Below are positions 34,505 through 47,684 of a stretch of DNA of 64,000 nt, piece after piece. A program made the position numbers and the translations under genes. This DNA is from Bufo bufo (taxonomy: Eukaryota > Chordata > Amphibia > Anura > Bufonidae): the NCBI RefSeq assembly GCF_905171765.1, contig NC_053393.1, forward strand, positions 191,421,921 through 191,485,920. Reading direction: 5' to 3'. Under the pieces are notes generated by a model. That model made no database searches and was not told the DNA's origin. It worked only from the letters and a program-made list of their open reading frames with translations. Every line of letters begins with the position of its first letter. Position 1 is the stretch's first letter.

Positions 34505-34858
34505 CAGGTGAAACTCGAAAAATTTGAATTTTTATTTCAGTAATGCAACTTTAAAGGTGAAACTAACATATGAGATAGACTCATTACATGCAAAGCGAGA
34601 TATTTCAAGCCTTTATCTGTTATAATTTGGATTATTATGGCTTAAAGCTTATGAAACCCCAAAGTCACAATTTTGAGGTACCCTTTACTCAGGGGATATG
34701 GATTAATTAGCTGACTAGAGTGTGACACTTTGAGCCTAGAATATTGAACCTTTTCACAAAATTCAAATTTCAAGTTGCATTAATGCAATTCCTTTTCATT
34801 TGCATTACTGAAATAAATGGACTTTTGCACGATATTCTAATTTTTCGAGTTTCACCTG
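34505..34858. mobile_element. Tc1/mariner MITE, CAGGTGAAACTCGAAAAATT ends
   Basis: The terminal inverted repeats are CAGGTGAAACTCGAAAAATT and AATTTTTCGAGTTTCACCTG, perfect over 20 bp. The outer 60 bp also pair (ACTTTAAAGGTGAAAC, ATTTATTTCAGTAATGC). Both ends sit in TA-rich sequence, with TA to the left as expected for Tc1/mariner. The element is 354 bp and has no transposase. The right flank is a (TA)n run (34867-34905). Confidence 0.85.
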
Positions 34859-34905
<47 letters not shown>

Positions 34906-34907
<2 letters not shown>

Positions 34908-35340
34908 CTTTTATTGGATCATTTATGCGCAGCAGTTTTAAAATGTAATGAACATTCGGCATAATTGTTCATTCAGTTATCTCATCTTTTTTTTAAATAC
35001 GGATTTGATGGAAAAAACACATTTATTTAAAAAATGAGGTTAGAAATCTTAGGGTGACCATATACTGTATTATTATTACTCGCTGAATCTCTCAAGTTCT
35101 TCTAAACGAGCTTACTAAATTGCGAACATAAATTTTAAAATGTATTATTAAAGTATTGCAACAGGGTGAATGAATTTAGCACATCATCAAATAGATGTTA
35201 AGAAGAGATTAAATGAAATTGCCTCTCCTGCCTATAGTTCTAGGCCCTGCAATGTTGGCTCCCCCCACCCCCAAAAAAAAAAAAAAAAAAAAAAAAGGCT
35301 TTTAGAGTAATATCCTGTATAAAACAAATGTCATAGATAC
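34906..35340. other. Low-repeat sequence downstream of CBLN2
   Basis: Complex AT-rich sequence with ATTA-type motifs. An A26-type run lies at about 35273-35297. No gene is seen. It lies just beyond the likely 3' end of CBLN2. Confidence 0.35.
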
Positions 35341-35346
35341 AACATT

Positions 35347-35352
35347 TTTATT
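35347..35352 (-). promoter_or_regulatory. CBLN2: Candidate poly(A) signal of CBLN2
   Basis: AATAAA on the minus strand, about 1.5 kb after the CBLN2 stop. It is followed downstream by a T/G-rich stretch (TGTTGTATC and TTTGTTTTAT), as expected for a cleavage site. No other AATAAA was found on this strand between the stop and here; an ATTAAA at about 36191-36196 is an alternative. Confidence 0.35.
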
Positions 35353-36857
35353 GATCTCCAAATCTATACAATGAAATATGCAAGAGGCTTTCAGCTTTGT
35401 GGTTCATAGGATTTGAATATGAGCTGTCATATAGAAATAAGAAACAGAGCAGTAGCTGTCCTGAATATGTATGACAAATGAAGCCCATTAATATATGTTT
35501 TGTATATTAAGGATTCTTCTCCTGCTAAGGGTTATATAGTCACATCATAGGGTGCTGTTTGTGCTCCATACAAGGGCAAGGAGGATAATTCAATATAATA
35601 GGATCAGTACAATAATAATACAGTTGTAACCATTTAATTAAATGGCTATACAGATGTACTGTATCTAGGGCATATTTTCCTTTAAGGATATATAAGGCAA
35701 AGCCTTGTCATCTTCTAGTAGGAGCAAAGACTTCTGGGAGTCTGACTCCTCACTCTTGGAGGGTCTACTTAGGCATGCCAACAGGAGACTAACATTTAAC
35801 CCTAGCTCATCTTTTTAGATCGCAAATGACTGCAGCTAGCACCTTTGGGGTGTCATTTTGGACAGTAATTTGAACATATTCAAGGGTGCTAGCGAATTGA
35901 GGTCAGACAGGAAGAAGTAGTGATGTTCTTTCTAGTGGTGTGGAATGATTTACGCCTCCCCAAGGAATAGGAATTATCGGGAGGGGCAGCTTGTGCGCTG
36001 TCCAGTCTGGCGGGGCTGAAATTCTCAGAAGTCGGAGGTGATAGCAGTCCCCTGGACGGTGCCCTGCGGTAGTGCTGAACTAGTCAGCTCTGTGTGGAGG
36101 AGACCCCTGACAAAGGAGCGCCTAAGCGCTGTCCACCTGTTCCAGAAAGTCTCAGAGTGTGCACTCAAGCAAAGACTTGGAAAGAAGACAGCTTTAATGG
36201 ATAAGCTTTACTTTTCTTTACAGCTATATACTTTTTTTTTTGTATTGTTGAACCTAATTTACATCTCAGCACCCTGAAAAGAAAAATAATATGTATATAT
36301 ATATATATATATCTATCAAGAAATACACAAACAACACCAAACAAAATAGATAATTCCAATCGTGCAAATGTCGCTTGTTTGTATAAAGCACTTCTTGACA
36401 CAGTCATGTCCAGAAATCCAAAAGAAATATACATTACTGAGACTCAAGCCATTCGTTTCTTAAGGCTATACAAACACTAAAAGAAGCATTGCAAGGACAC
36501 GGATTTGGAATCTTCTCTTGGTGATGCCTCCTATCAACTCTTGTGGGTCCGCGTATTTGTCTCAGAACAACAACAAAAAAAAAGTCAATGGTCCCCAACA
36601 ATAAATTCCGATATTGACTTTACAATCACAGGTACAAATTGCTCAGGTCGATAATTTCATTTATCCTAAAGATCACTGTCGTCTAAAACTAATTAGAGGC
36701 GCAGTTTCCCAAGGAAATGTCAATATCATAGTTTATATGTTACCTAGAAGAGAATTCTGTTCTTCTACAGAGACAATCTGGGAGGGATGTTGGAGATAAG
36801 GTCTTGTTCCACCACATTAATGGTTGGATGAACTGTCCAATCTGTCTTGCTCTCTCC
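35353..36857 (-). other. CBLN2: Probable 3' UTR of CBLN2
   Basis: This is non-repetitive sequence directly after the CBLN2 stop codon, up to the candidate poly(A) signal. A (TA)n run interrupts it near 36295-36312. Calling it UTR rests only on position and on the poly(A) signal. Confidence 0.4.
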
Positions 36858-39305
<2,448 letters not shown>

Positions 39306-39309
39306 CTTG

Positions 39310-41122
39310 AAATAAAAGTACATTTTCTTTTCAATACAGAAAACTTGTTTCAATGTCAGGTGTTCCCTATCCCTATCCTGCTTGCCAGGTGACATCAGCT
39401 TTTCTAGGAGACATCCCTGGTCAGTAGGAGCACACTCCAGCTTTCATGAGCTTACAGAAGGTGCAAGAGTCTCATAAAAGATAACGGACACACCAGACCC
39501 TTTCCTAGCTGATTAACTTTCCAGATCCTTGCTCCAGTGACCTGATTTAAAGACCGGTGACACTAGATGTCCTCTGCTGTCTATGACCAGGAAGGCAAAT
39601 CAATAACTCCAAAGAATCACTGTCCCAAACTAACACCCATCCATCCCTTGTGAAGAAACCTATCTCTGAAGCTTCCAAAAGGCTGCCTAGGTCTAGGACA
39701 TCCTTAATATGTCACATTTTGAACTTCAGGGGGTTGTCCCCAAATGTAATAATGAAGAGAACAATTACCTGGAAGGTCCATGGTGTGACAGCAGCAATCA
39801 GGCTGGCTCCTTGCTTGCCTATGAACTTGTATTGCTTAGACACAAGGAGCTGAGCTTGTGCTGGCAAACACACAGGAAAACAGGAGTCGCCTCATTCTCG
39901 CCCGCCCATCGCTAATAGTCTCTGTCTCCCTCCTCTCTCTCTATCTCCTTCTCCCTCCCTAGACTTACTTTACATAGCTGTCATTTCTTCTCCCACTCTT
40001 TTCCCCCCTCATTGCAGGAGTTCATGCTTTTTAATTTTTTTTTCTCTTTTTCTGCCTTGCACATCTTATCTTATCCTCCTCACATTCACATGGTCACTTA
40101 TTATCATCCAATTTCCAGTAGGGAGCTAGTCACTGTGGTGTGAGCAGCACCAGTCCTATTGTTTAGCCCACCACTAGCATTAGAAGGTTACTGATCAAAT
40201 AAAGGGTCATCATGGCAATTATAGACAGGGAATATCAGTGCTTTGGGGACATGTCCAGCTTTTTTCCCCACTCTGGCAAGGTTTAGGAAATGCTGTTGTT
40301 CACAAGCACAATGCTTCATTGTTCGTTTTGGCAAATGACTTATTTATAAAGACTATTGAACCTTCTGTTACTTCCCAATTAAATGGAAAAGCTGCGTAAG
40401 GCTGACTCATTGGCGGTTTAGTGGCGACACCTAGTGGTAGAAAGGGGTAAGCCCCGTTTAATGTTCCTCTTGGTATTTGTGTGGGGCAGCTCTAATCCTT
40501 AATTAAGTCTTATCCCCATTGCGAAGCGAGCCCCTGCCATTCTGATGTATGCTGCAGTCAGTCCTGCCAGCAGTTAGAAGAGTCTGTAGGTCTCACCTAC
40601 CACAGCAGGAAGTATCAGCTGCTCTGTGCCAAATGAATGTCAGCCCATATAGTATTTAAGAGCTGGAACAACAGACCTAGGAGAGGCTGTCAGTCCTTGA
40701 GTAAACAGCCCAGCAGTCATCTTCAGAAAATCCTCATCACTCTTACTAGCTGCTGCAAACAAGGAGAAATAGGAGACTTGGAAGAAGGGGACATGATGGG
40801 CACAAGGATTTGGCCATGGTCTGGAAAGCCTTATGCATCTGAACATTTATACTTCAATCAGAAGGAAGGATTGCCTGAAACTGTTCCCCATTTAACACTA
40901 ACTTTGCCAGGTGTTCTGCTAAACATTGTGATTGTAGGGACACATGAATGCAAGGAGATAGCATTTTCCAATGAAAACATTCGATTTGGTAAAAACAAGT
41001 CACTATTTTCAATAGATCGTGGCTCTGACCCATCTCCTAATCGGATGGATCAGCAGAGGGACATCCCCTTTAAAATGAATTATTTGAAGTTGTAGTATAC
41101 CCTTCACTGAACTCTCTCACTT
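39310..41122. other. Upstream flank of CBLN2, no repeat recognised
   Basis: This stretch is largely unique and holds the presumptive promoter region. A pyrimidine-rich tract lies at 39918-39990. No coding exon is supported; the short frames (for example 40637-41095) have no recognisable similarity. Confidence 0.35.
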
Positions 41123-41126
41123 TTAA

Positions 41127-41563
41127 GGGTCCATTCACACGTCCGTAGTGTATTGCAGTGTTTCCCAACCAGTGTGCCTCCAGCTGTTGCAAAACTACAT
41201 CTCCCAGCATGCCCGCACAGCCAAATGCAGTCGGGCATGCTGGGAGTTGTAGTTTTGCAACAGCTGGAGGCACGCTGGTTGAGAAACACTGATGTATTGC
41301 ATATCCGCAATACACCCGGCCGGCGCCCCCATAAAAATGCCTATTCTTGTCCGCGAATTGCGGAGAAGAATAGGACATGCTCTATTTTTTTCAGGAGCGC
41401 CGGACCGGAAGATCGGCGGCGGGCTCCGGAAATGCGGAGGCGGACAGCAGACGGTGTGCTGTCCGCATCCATTCCGTCCCCATAGAGAATGACTGGGTCA
41501 ACACCCGTTCCGCACAATTGCGGAACGGATGCGGACCACAATTGCGGACGTGTGAATGGAGCC
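41127..41563. mobile_element. MITE with a second MITE nested inside
   Basis: The outer ends are GGGTCCATTCACACGTCCG and CGGACGTGTGAATGGAGCC. TTAA occurs on both flanks (41123-41126 and 41564-41567), so the duplication is TTAA or TAA/TTA. The interior is rich in TTGCGGACC-type motifs, as in the element at 28108-28415. A smaller element interrupts it at 41156-41291. Confidence 0.82.
41156..41291. mobile_element. 136-bp palindromic hAT-type MITE, 8-bp duplication
   Basis: CAGTGTTTCCCAACCAGTG at the left is inverted at the right as CACGCTGGTTGAGAAACACTG. The rest pairs too (CTCCAGCTGTTGCAAAACTA and its inverse). The flanks GTGTATTG (41148-41155) and ATGTATTG (41292-41299) match at seven of eight positions, fitting the 8-bp target duplication of hAT elements. 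It lies inside another MITE, so it is the younger of the two. Confidence 0.88.
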
Positions 41564-41725
41564 TTAAAAGGAATATCTCATCAGAGAACGACCTGTCATT
41601 TAAATCACATTTTAGGTTAAACGCATCTTTAAGAATATTTGGTGATTTAAGAAAAAAATGTTTATGTCAATATTTACACTGAAAATAAAAACCTTGCAGT
41701 TTTCACACTAGACCTAAATGCTTAA

Positions 41726-42178
41726 TGGGGTTTTGTCACTTCAGAAAATAGCATATATGTAGAAAAAGTTAATATAAGGCACTTACTAGTGTGTTGTTAT
41801 TACGGTATGCATATTGCCTCCTTTGCTGGCTGGATTAATTTTTTTACCACATTATACACTGCTCGTTTCCATGGTTACGACCACCCTGCAATCCATCAGT
41901 GGTGGCCGTGCTTGCACACTGTAGAAAAAAGCGACAGCCTATTTGCGATTCCATGGTCTCGGCCACCAGAGAGGCTGGCACTGGTTCCTATAGTGTGCAA
42001 GCACGGCCACCGCTGATGGATTGCAGTGTCGTCGTAACCATGGAAACCAGCATTGTATAATGTGATGGAAAAATTAATCCAGCCAGCAAAGGAAGCAATA
42101 TGGACAATACATTAGTAAGTGCCTTGTATTAACCTTCTCTACTTAATAAATGCCACTAGCTGAAATGACACAACCCCT
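41726..42178. mobile_element. Foldback MITE flanked by TTAA
   Basis: The left end TGGGGTTTTGTCACTTCAG and right end CTGAAATGACACAACCCCT are inverted. TTAA lies at 41722-41725 and 42179-42182. Inner arms GGCTGGATTAATTTTT / AAAAATTAATCCAGCC, GTTTCCATGGTTACGAC / GTCGTAACCATGGAAAC and GTGCAAGCACGGCCACC pair around a centre near 41950. Confidence 0.85.
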
Positions 42179-42346
42179 TTAAGGCTTCCGGTCTTTTGAG
42201 ACTTCCATTGACCTCTATGGGAGAGCTTTCTAGGCATGCTTTGTGACCTGTGCAGAGGTCAGGAGGGAGAAGGTAAGCTGTGATATCACCTATTGTGAAT
42301 TGTGGATCCTGTGTTAACTACACAAAGGTGATATCTGTCATTGTAA

Positions 42347-42778
42347 GGCCTCATGCACAAGACCGTTGTTTGCTTCCGTGTCCTTTCCGCCGATTTTAGC
42401 GGCGTTTCAGGTGCTGACCCATTCATTTCTATGGAGCCGTTGAAAATGCGGATAGTGCACCGTTTGCCATCCGTGTTCGTGATCCGTGGTTCCAGTCCGT
42501 CAAAAAAAAAACGGTTTGCGGACCCATTCAAGTAAATGGGACCGCAAAAAAATGCGGAGGCACACAAGATTGTCATCTGCGTCCGCCCGTCCGCGTCCGA
42601 TTTTTTTCCTATTATTTGCATGGCAAACCTGTCTTAGACTTTTTTTTACATTCCTTTATGTCTGGTGATCCTCCAAAAATAAAGGAAGACACACGGAAAC
42701 AAAAACGGAAACGGATCACGGAACAACGGAACCCCATTTTGCGGAACGGAACACAACAACGGTCGTGTGCATGAGGCC
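42347..42778. mobile_element. MITE (GGCCTCATGCACACGACCG family), TAA duplication
   Basis: Ends GGCCTCATGCACAAGACCG and CGGTCGTGTGCATGAGGCC, with TAA at 42344-42346 and 42779-42781. The interior matches the copies at 11212 and 45357: CCATCCGTG, a GACCCATTCAAGT segment, GTCATCTGCGTCCG, GATCCTCCAAAAAT and ACGGATCACGGA. Confidence 0.9.
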
Positions 42779-42781
42779 TAA

Positions 42782-43780
42782 TGCTGTCTGTGGTGATAAT
42801 GGTAATAGCTACTGAAAAGTTACCTGCACAGAACAGGAAATTATGACCTATTATTAGACCTAGTGGCCAGTGTGAAAATTGCAGGATTATATCATAAAAA
42901 CTAAAAAAATAGATAGTGACCTGGAAAATGTAAAAAAATAAAAGAAACACAAAAATGTGATTTAAACAATAGGTCATTTTCTGATGACACATTCCCTTTC
43001 ATTTCAGTCTAGCTACTTCATTCTGCCATTATGAGTTTGTTTTATTCCTGACCGAGTGTTGTCCTTTAATGTGGATTAAAAAGAAAGAAGATCTTCTTTA
43101 GTGTTGGGTATACAGGACCTCACTTCTCATTGATGATGCTAAATAAAAAATGAAAGCTTTCAGTCACCCTTTTGATGCAACTTAGAGTGACATTTTACGG
43201 ATAGATTCTTCATGACACCCCTTCCTCATATGGGACACTTGGAAAAAAAACACATTGAAAACATTTACAATAAATCCGATAAAGTCATGCATAGCTGGAT
43301 GAGATGTCAACTTGGTTTTATTACAGTATGTACCTGTGTGATGATATTTCACTGGCCTCTTGACAATTGGTTTTCATGGAAACGTCCTGTAGGAAACCCT
43401 GGGGGATTTTTGATGTGATCACACAGACATGTTTCATGGATGGGTTATGTCTAACTCGGCATCAATTTGCATGGATTAATGGTTTCTAAAGAAAACATCT
43501 CAAAGTAGATGTAGCAAGGCGGTTTTGCAAGGAAAACCAAAACCAAATAAGATGAATTCTTTGGTGCTTGTGCATCAGTGCATCTAGATATTTTATTTAA
43601 ATTGTACTCAATGAGCTATGGTCTTGGAGATGTATTCACAGAAAGGTTCTCAGCATACAAATCATAAACTTATTTTCCCAGGCAAACAGAAGCATTGTCA
43701 ACTGTGTTGAATAATTGTGACTTGAATGGGCGGTTCCAGCTTGTAGAGGACATTATTATGATGCAGTGCACAGGAACAGT
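42782..43780. other. Intergenic sequence, no gene recognised
   Basis: AT-rich, low-repeat sequence. No supported feature. Confidence 0.35.
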
Positions 43781-43786
43781 TTTGTT

Positions 43787-43821
<35 letters not shown>

Positions 43822-44189
43822 GTAAAGCTGAGTGTATGTGTGTGTGTGTCCGCTAAAGGAATCCGCACCGTTGCATTTACAATCACGGAATTTGGCACAC
43901 AGGTACATCAGGTGTCCGGGAAGGTTTTAGACCAGGTCTCAGCTCTCTAGGACATACCGTTCCTGAGATTTTCCCAAAAAATGCAAATATGGTGCATTAC
44001 GGTACATGACCTACATTAGCCAATAGAAGCCTGCAAGTCTTTCTCTTCATATCCCAACTGCCATACACACGGTGACGTGTCCCTTATAAGCTAAAAGAAG
44101 CTCGCAGGTCCTTAGTCTCCACATACACACAGTTTTACACCAAGTTTCCATAACAACCCAGCCATTTTTCTTCACTGCTGTAGGTCAGG

Positions 44190-46045
44190 GCGCTGTTGAT
44201 GACATTGTTAAGGGATCGGAGTGCTATGGAGGCCATAGTTAAGGTGGCAGGTAGGGTGGCCACCCTCAAAAGACAGACTTAAAAACCCCACCCCTAGGTC
44301 TCACTAAACCACGCCCCTGATCCACTTAGGCCACGTCCCCCTCCCACTCCGCAGCCGACGGGTATTGAAAAAATGAAGGGAAAAATCAACTTCTGTCAGC
44401 TGCAGGGGTGGGAGGGAGGGTGACTTTTTCACTGCAGCTCATGCTCAGACAGCACAGTGCTGCTGTCTGAGAGTGAGCTGTTCAAAAGGACATCCCTGTG
44501 TCTGTCCCTGCGCCAGACGGAGGACAGGGAGCCTGAAAGCCGGAGTGTCTGGCCTAAAAACAGACTTCTGGCTACCCTAGGGACAGGCTGCTGTGGAGGT
44601 CACAGTTAAGGGGATGATCCGTTATGGAGGTCAGTGTTAAGGGGCAGATTGCTGTAGAGGCTACTGTTAAGGGGGCGTACTGTGGAGGTCACTAATAAAG
44701 GGTCAGACGCTATGGAGGTCACTGTGAGGGGGGCGGGATGCTATGGGGGTCACTGTTAAAGAGGCGGGCATTGTGGAGGTCTCTGTTAAGGGGGCAGGGA
44801 ACGCTGGAGATCACAGTTAAGGGGACGGTCCGCTATGGAGGTCAGTGTTAAGGGGAAGGGTGCTGTAGAGGTCACTGTTAAGGGGGTGGGGTGTTGTGGA
44901 AGTCACATTTTAAGGGAATGGAGCTCTGTGGAGGTCACTGTTAAAGGGGCGGGTTATTGTGGAAATCAGTGTTAACGAGACAGGGTACTGTGGAGGTCAC
45001 TAATAAAGTAGCGGTCAATGTTAAAGGGGAGGGAACTGTGGATGTTACTGTTAACGGGGCAGGTCACTGTGGAGGTCACTGTTAAGGGAGGAGGGGACTG
45101 TGAAGGCCACTATTAAAGGGGCAAAGGGGTACTGTAAGTTCACTGTTAAGGCAGCGGGGTACTGTGAGGTCACTTTTAAAGGAGCGTGGTACAGTGGAGG
45201 TAACTGTTAAGGGAGCGGGGTACTGTGGCAGTCACTGTTAAAGGGGAAATCGCTGTGGAGGTATCTGTTAAGGGGGCCGGGAATGGTGTAGGTCAGTAAA
45301 GGTGACTGTAACCTATGGTCAGTGTTAAGGGACAGGTGCTGTAGAGATCACTGTTAGGCCTCATGCACACGACCGTTGTGTGCCCCCGTGGCCGTTGTTC
45401 CGTTTGACGTGATTTTCTGCGGTCCCATTGACTTTCAATGGGTCCGTTGAAAACTCGGCTACTGCACCGTTTTGTCACCCGTGCCCGTGACCCGTGTTTC
45501 CTGCCGTGAAAAAAATATAACCTGTCCTATTTTTTTCACGGTCAACGGTTCGCGGACCCATTCAAGTCAAAGGGGCCGTGAAAAATCACGGATGCACACA
45601 AGATTATCAGCCGCGTCCGTGATCCGTGTCCGTGATCCGTGTCCGTTTTCCCTATCATTTTCAATGCAAACTTGTCTTAGTTTTTTTCTTCACTTTTCAT
45701 GTCCGTGGATCCTCCAAAAATCAAGGAAGACCCACGGACGAAAACACGGTCATAGATCACGGACCAACGGAACCCCGTTTTGCGGACCGTGAAAAAATAC
45801 TGTCGTGTGCATGAGGCCTTAAGGGGGCAGGTCCCTGTGGAGGTCACTGTCAAGGGGGTGGGGGGCTGTGGAACTCACTGTTAAAGAAGCAGGCTGCTGT
45901 AAAGGTCAAAGATAAGGGGGTGGGCTGCTGTGGAGGTCCCATTTTAAGGAGACGGGGCACTGTGGGGGGGGGGTCAGTGTTAAGAGTAGGGGCTGTGGAG
46001 GTTGCTGTTAAGGGGACGGGGTGCTGTAGATGTCACTGTTATAGT
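44190..46045. repeat. Minisatellite, ~30-40-bp GGTCACTGTTAAGG unit
   Basis: The unit is about GCTGTGGAGGTCACTGTTAAGGGGGCGGG, repeated some forty times with many substitutions and length changes. A MITE (45357-45818) sits in one unit. Reading frames across it are not coding. Confidence 0.9.
45357..45818. mobile_element. MITE nested in the minisatellite, TTA duplication
   Basis: This is the best-preserved copy of the GGCCTCATGCACACGACCG family, 462 bp. The inverted ends are GGCCTCATGCACACGACCG and GTCGTGTGCATGAGGCC. TTA flanks both sides (45354-45356 and 45819-45821). Removing the element and one TTA restores an ordinary CACTGTTAAGGGGG unit, which proves both the boundaries and the order of insertion. 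Confidence 0.93.
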
Positions 46046-46141
46046 GGATACCGTCGATATCTTTTAACGACACACACAAACATTAAATTAAATAGATTAA
46101 ATATACCCGTGCAAAGCCGGGTCCTTCCACTAGTGTATATA

Positions 46142-46806
46142 TACAGTACAGACCAAAAGTTTGGACACAACTTCTCATTCAAAGAGTTTTCTTTATTTTC
46201 ATGACTATGAAAATTGTAGATTCACACTGAAGGCATCAAAACTACGAATTAACACATGTGGAATTATATACATAACAAACAACTGTGAAACAACTGAAAA
46301 TATGTCATATTCTAGGTTCTTCAAAGTAGCCACCTTTTGCTTTGATTACTGCTTTGCACACTCTTGGCATTCTCTTGATGAGCTTCAAGAGGTAGACCCC
46401 TGAAATGGTTTTCACTTCACAGGTGTGCCCTGTTAGGTTTAATAAGTGGGATTTCTTGCCTTATAAATGGGGTTGGGACCATCAGTTGCGTTGAGGAGAA
46501 GTCAGGTGGATACACAGCTGATAGTCCTACTGAATAGACTGTTAGAATTTGTATTATGGCAAGAAAAAAGCAGCTAAGTAAAGAAAATCGAGTGGCCATC
46601 ATTACTTTAAGAAATGAAGGTCAGTCAGTCAGCTGAAAAATTGGGAAAACTTTGAAAGTAAGGGCTATTTGACCATGGGGTGCTGCGCCAGATGACCTGG
46701 CCTCCACAGTCACCGGACCTGAACCCAATCGAGATGGTTTGGGGTGAGCTTGACCGCAGAGTGAAGGCAAAAGGGCCAACAAGTGCTAAGCATCTGCGAA
46801 GCACGT
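46142..46806 (+). mobile_element. Tc1-family deletion derivative
   Basis: The left end TACAGACCAAAAGTTTGG is a Tc1-type terminus next to a TA run. The N-terminal transposase start is readable from the ATG at 46556 (MARKKQLSKENRVAIITLRN) and reaches a TGA after about 26 codons. The sequence then jumps near 46665 to the C-terminal box with [20 protein letters not shown] (about 46700-46760). The whole central region, including the first two catalytic Asp residues, is deleted. The right terminal repeat was not found. Confidence 0.85.
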
Positions 46807-47684
46807 GAACAGAATGAGTTAAAGGAGACAGTTAGAAGGCAGCAAGTGCAGCAATTGAACAGCTACCAATAACAGCAACAATCAAGGGCAACAATGTTAT
46901 ACAAATGTGTCAGAAGAAATAGACACTGAATAGCTAGTAGGCAGTATAGACAGCAACAGTGCCGCTACTAAAATCATAGTAGATGTAATGTACATATAGA
47001 AGTAGTTAGCAAAAAGACAGCAAGTGGTCCACTGAGGAAGGGAGAGTGAATCTACCCGTAACGCGTATGGTGAAACAAGTGATGTACCTGCATTGAAAAG
47101 CCTCCGATAATACTGTATGGCCATACAGAAGAAAATTTCTACAGTAAAGGATTAACTATTCTTATCATCAAAAGGTGCAACAAAGGAAATTGCGGAACAG
47201 AGTGGCAACTCCCACGATCTTTGGAACTCCCGCGAAATTTAAACCAGCTTGCTGTATGGAGCGACTGAATAAGCCGGCAAATATTTAAAGCTCCATTGAA
47301 GCAATAGGGAGACAGCAGACGCTAGACGGTAAGCCAAATATCGATTTAAAGTTTTCTTCGATTCAAAGCTCATATCGACCTTAAAAGGATATGCTATAAG
47401 AGACTTTTCACATTATCAGGATTCCTGTGGACACTTTATGAACATATTGCGCTCCCAGTGAATACACCTACAACATTTTCAGTGACATTCAGTTTCCCAA
47501 ATTGGGATAGAGTGCTAGAAGATAATACTCCCTCTTTCCCAAATAACAGCATATACTTGAAGTTTTTTGGTGTGATATATATTATTGAATTTATCGACAC
47601 TATTGAGTGGTATTGAATATTCTATCGAATATTTCAACATTGAATTTTCTACCATTCAATTTATCGAATATTTCTATTGAATAT
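46807..47684. repeat. Unclassified repeat or intergenic sequence
   Basis: This has a GTAACGCGTATGGTG segment near 47058, then an AT-rich part with several CGATAAA / TTTATCGA-type and ATTGAATATT motifs (47330-47680) that suggest an old repeat. It hosts the Tc1 element and, beyond it, the chromovirus. Sequence after 54067 may be its continuation. Confidence 0.35.

Larger units (their letters stand above)
43782..46134. mobile_element. Helitron-like non-autonomous element
   Basis: The 3' end has a hairpin (ACCCGTGCAAAGCCGGGT at 46105-46122) 12 bp before CTAG-T at 46130-46134. This is the hairpin plus CTRR terminus of Helitrons. The 5' part follows a (TA)n run and has GTGTGTGTGTCCGCTAAAGG and ATCCGCACCGTTGCATT. 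No terminal inverted repeats or target duplication are seen, also Helitron-like. The interior is mostly a minisatellite and hosts a separate MITE. There is no Rep/helicase gene, so it would depend on an autonomous partner. The 5' boundary is uncertain. Confidence 0.6.

Noticed and set aside
44190..46045. A CRISPR-like array
   Set aside because: The units are contiguous and variable, without constant repeats and unique spacers; it is a eukaryotic minisatellite.
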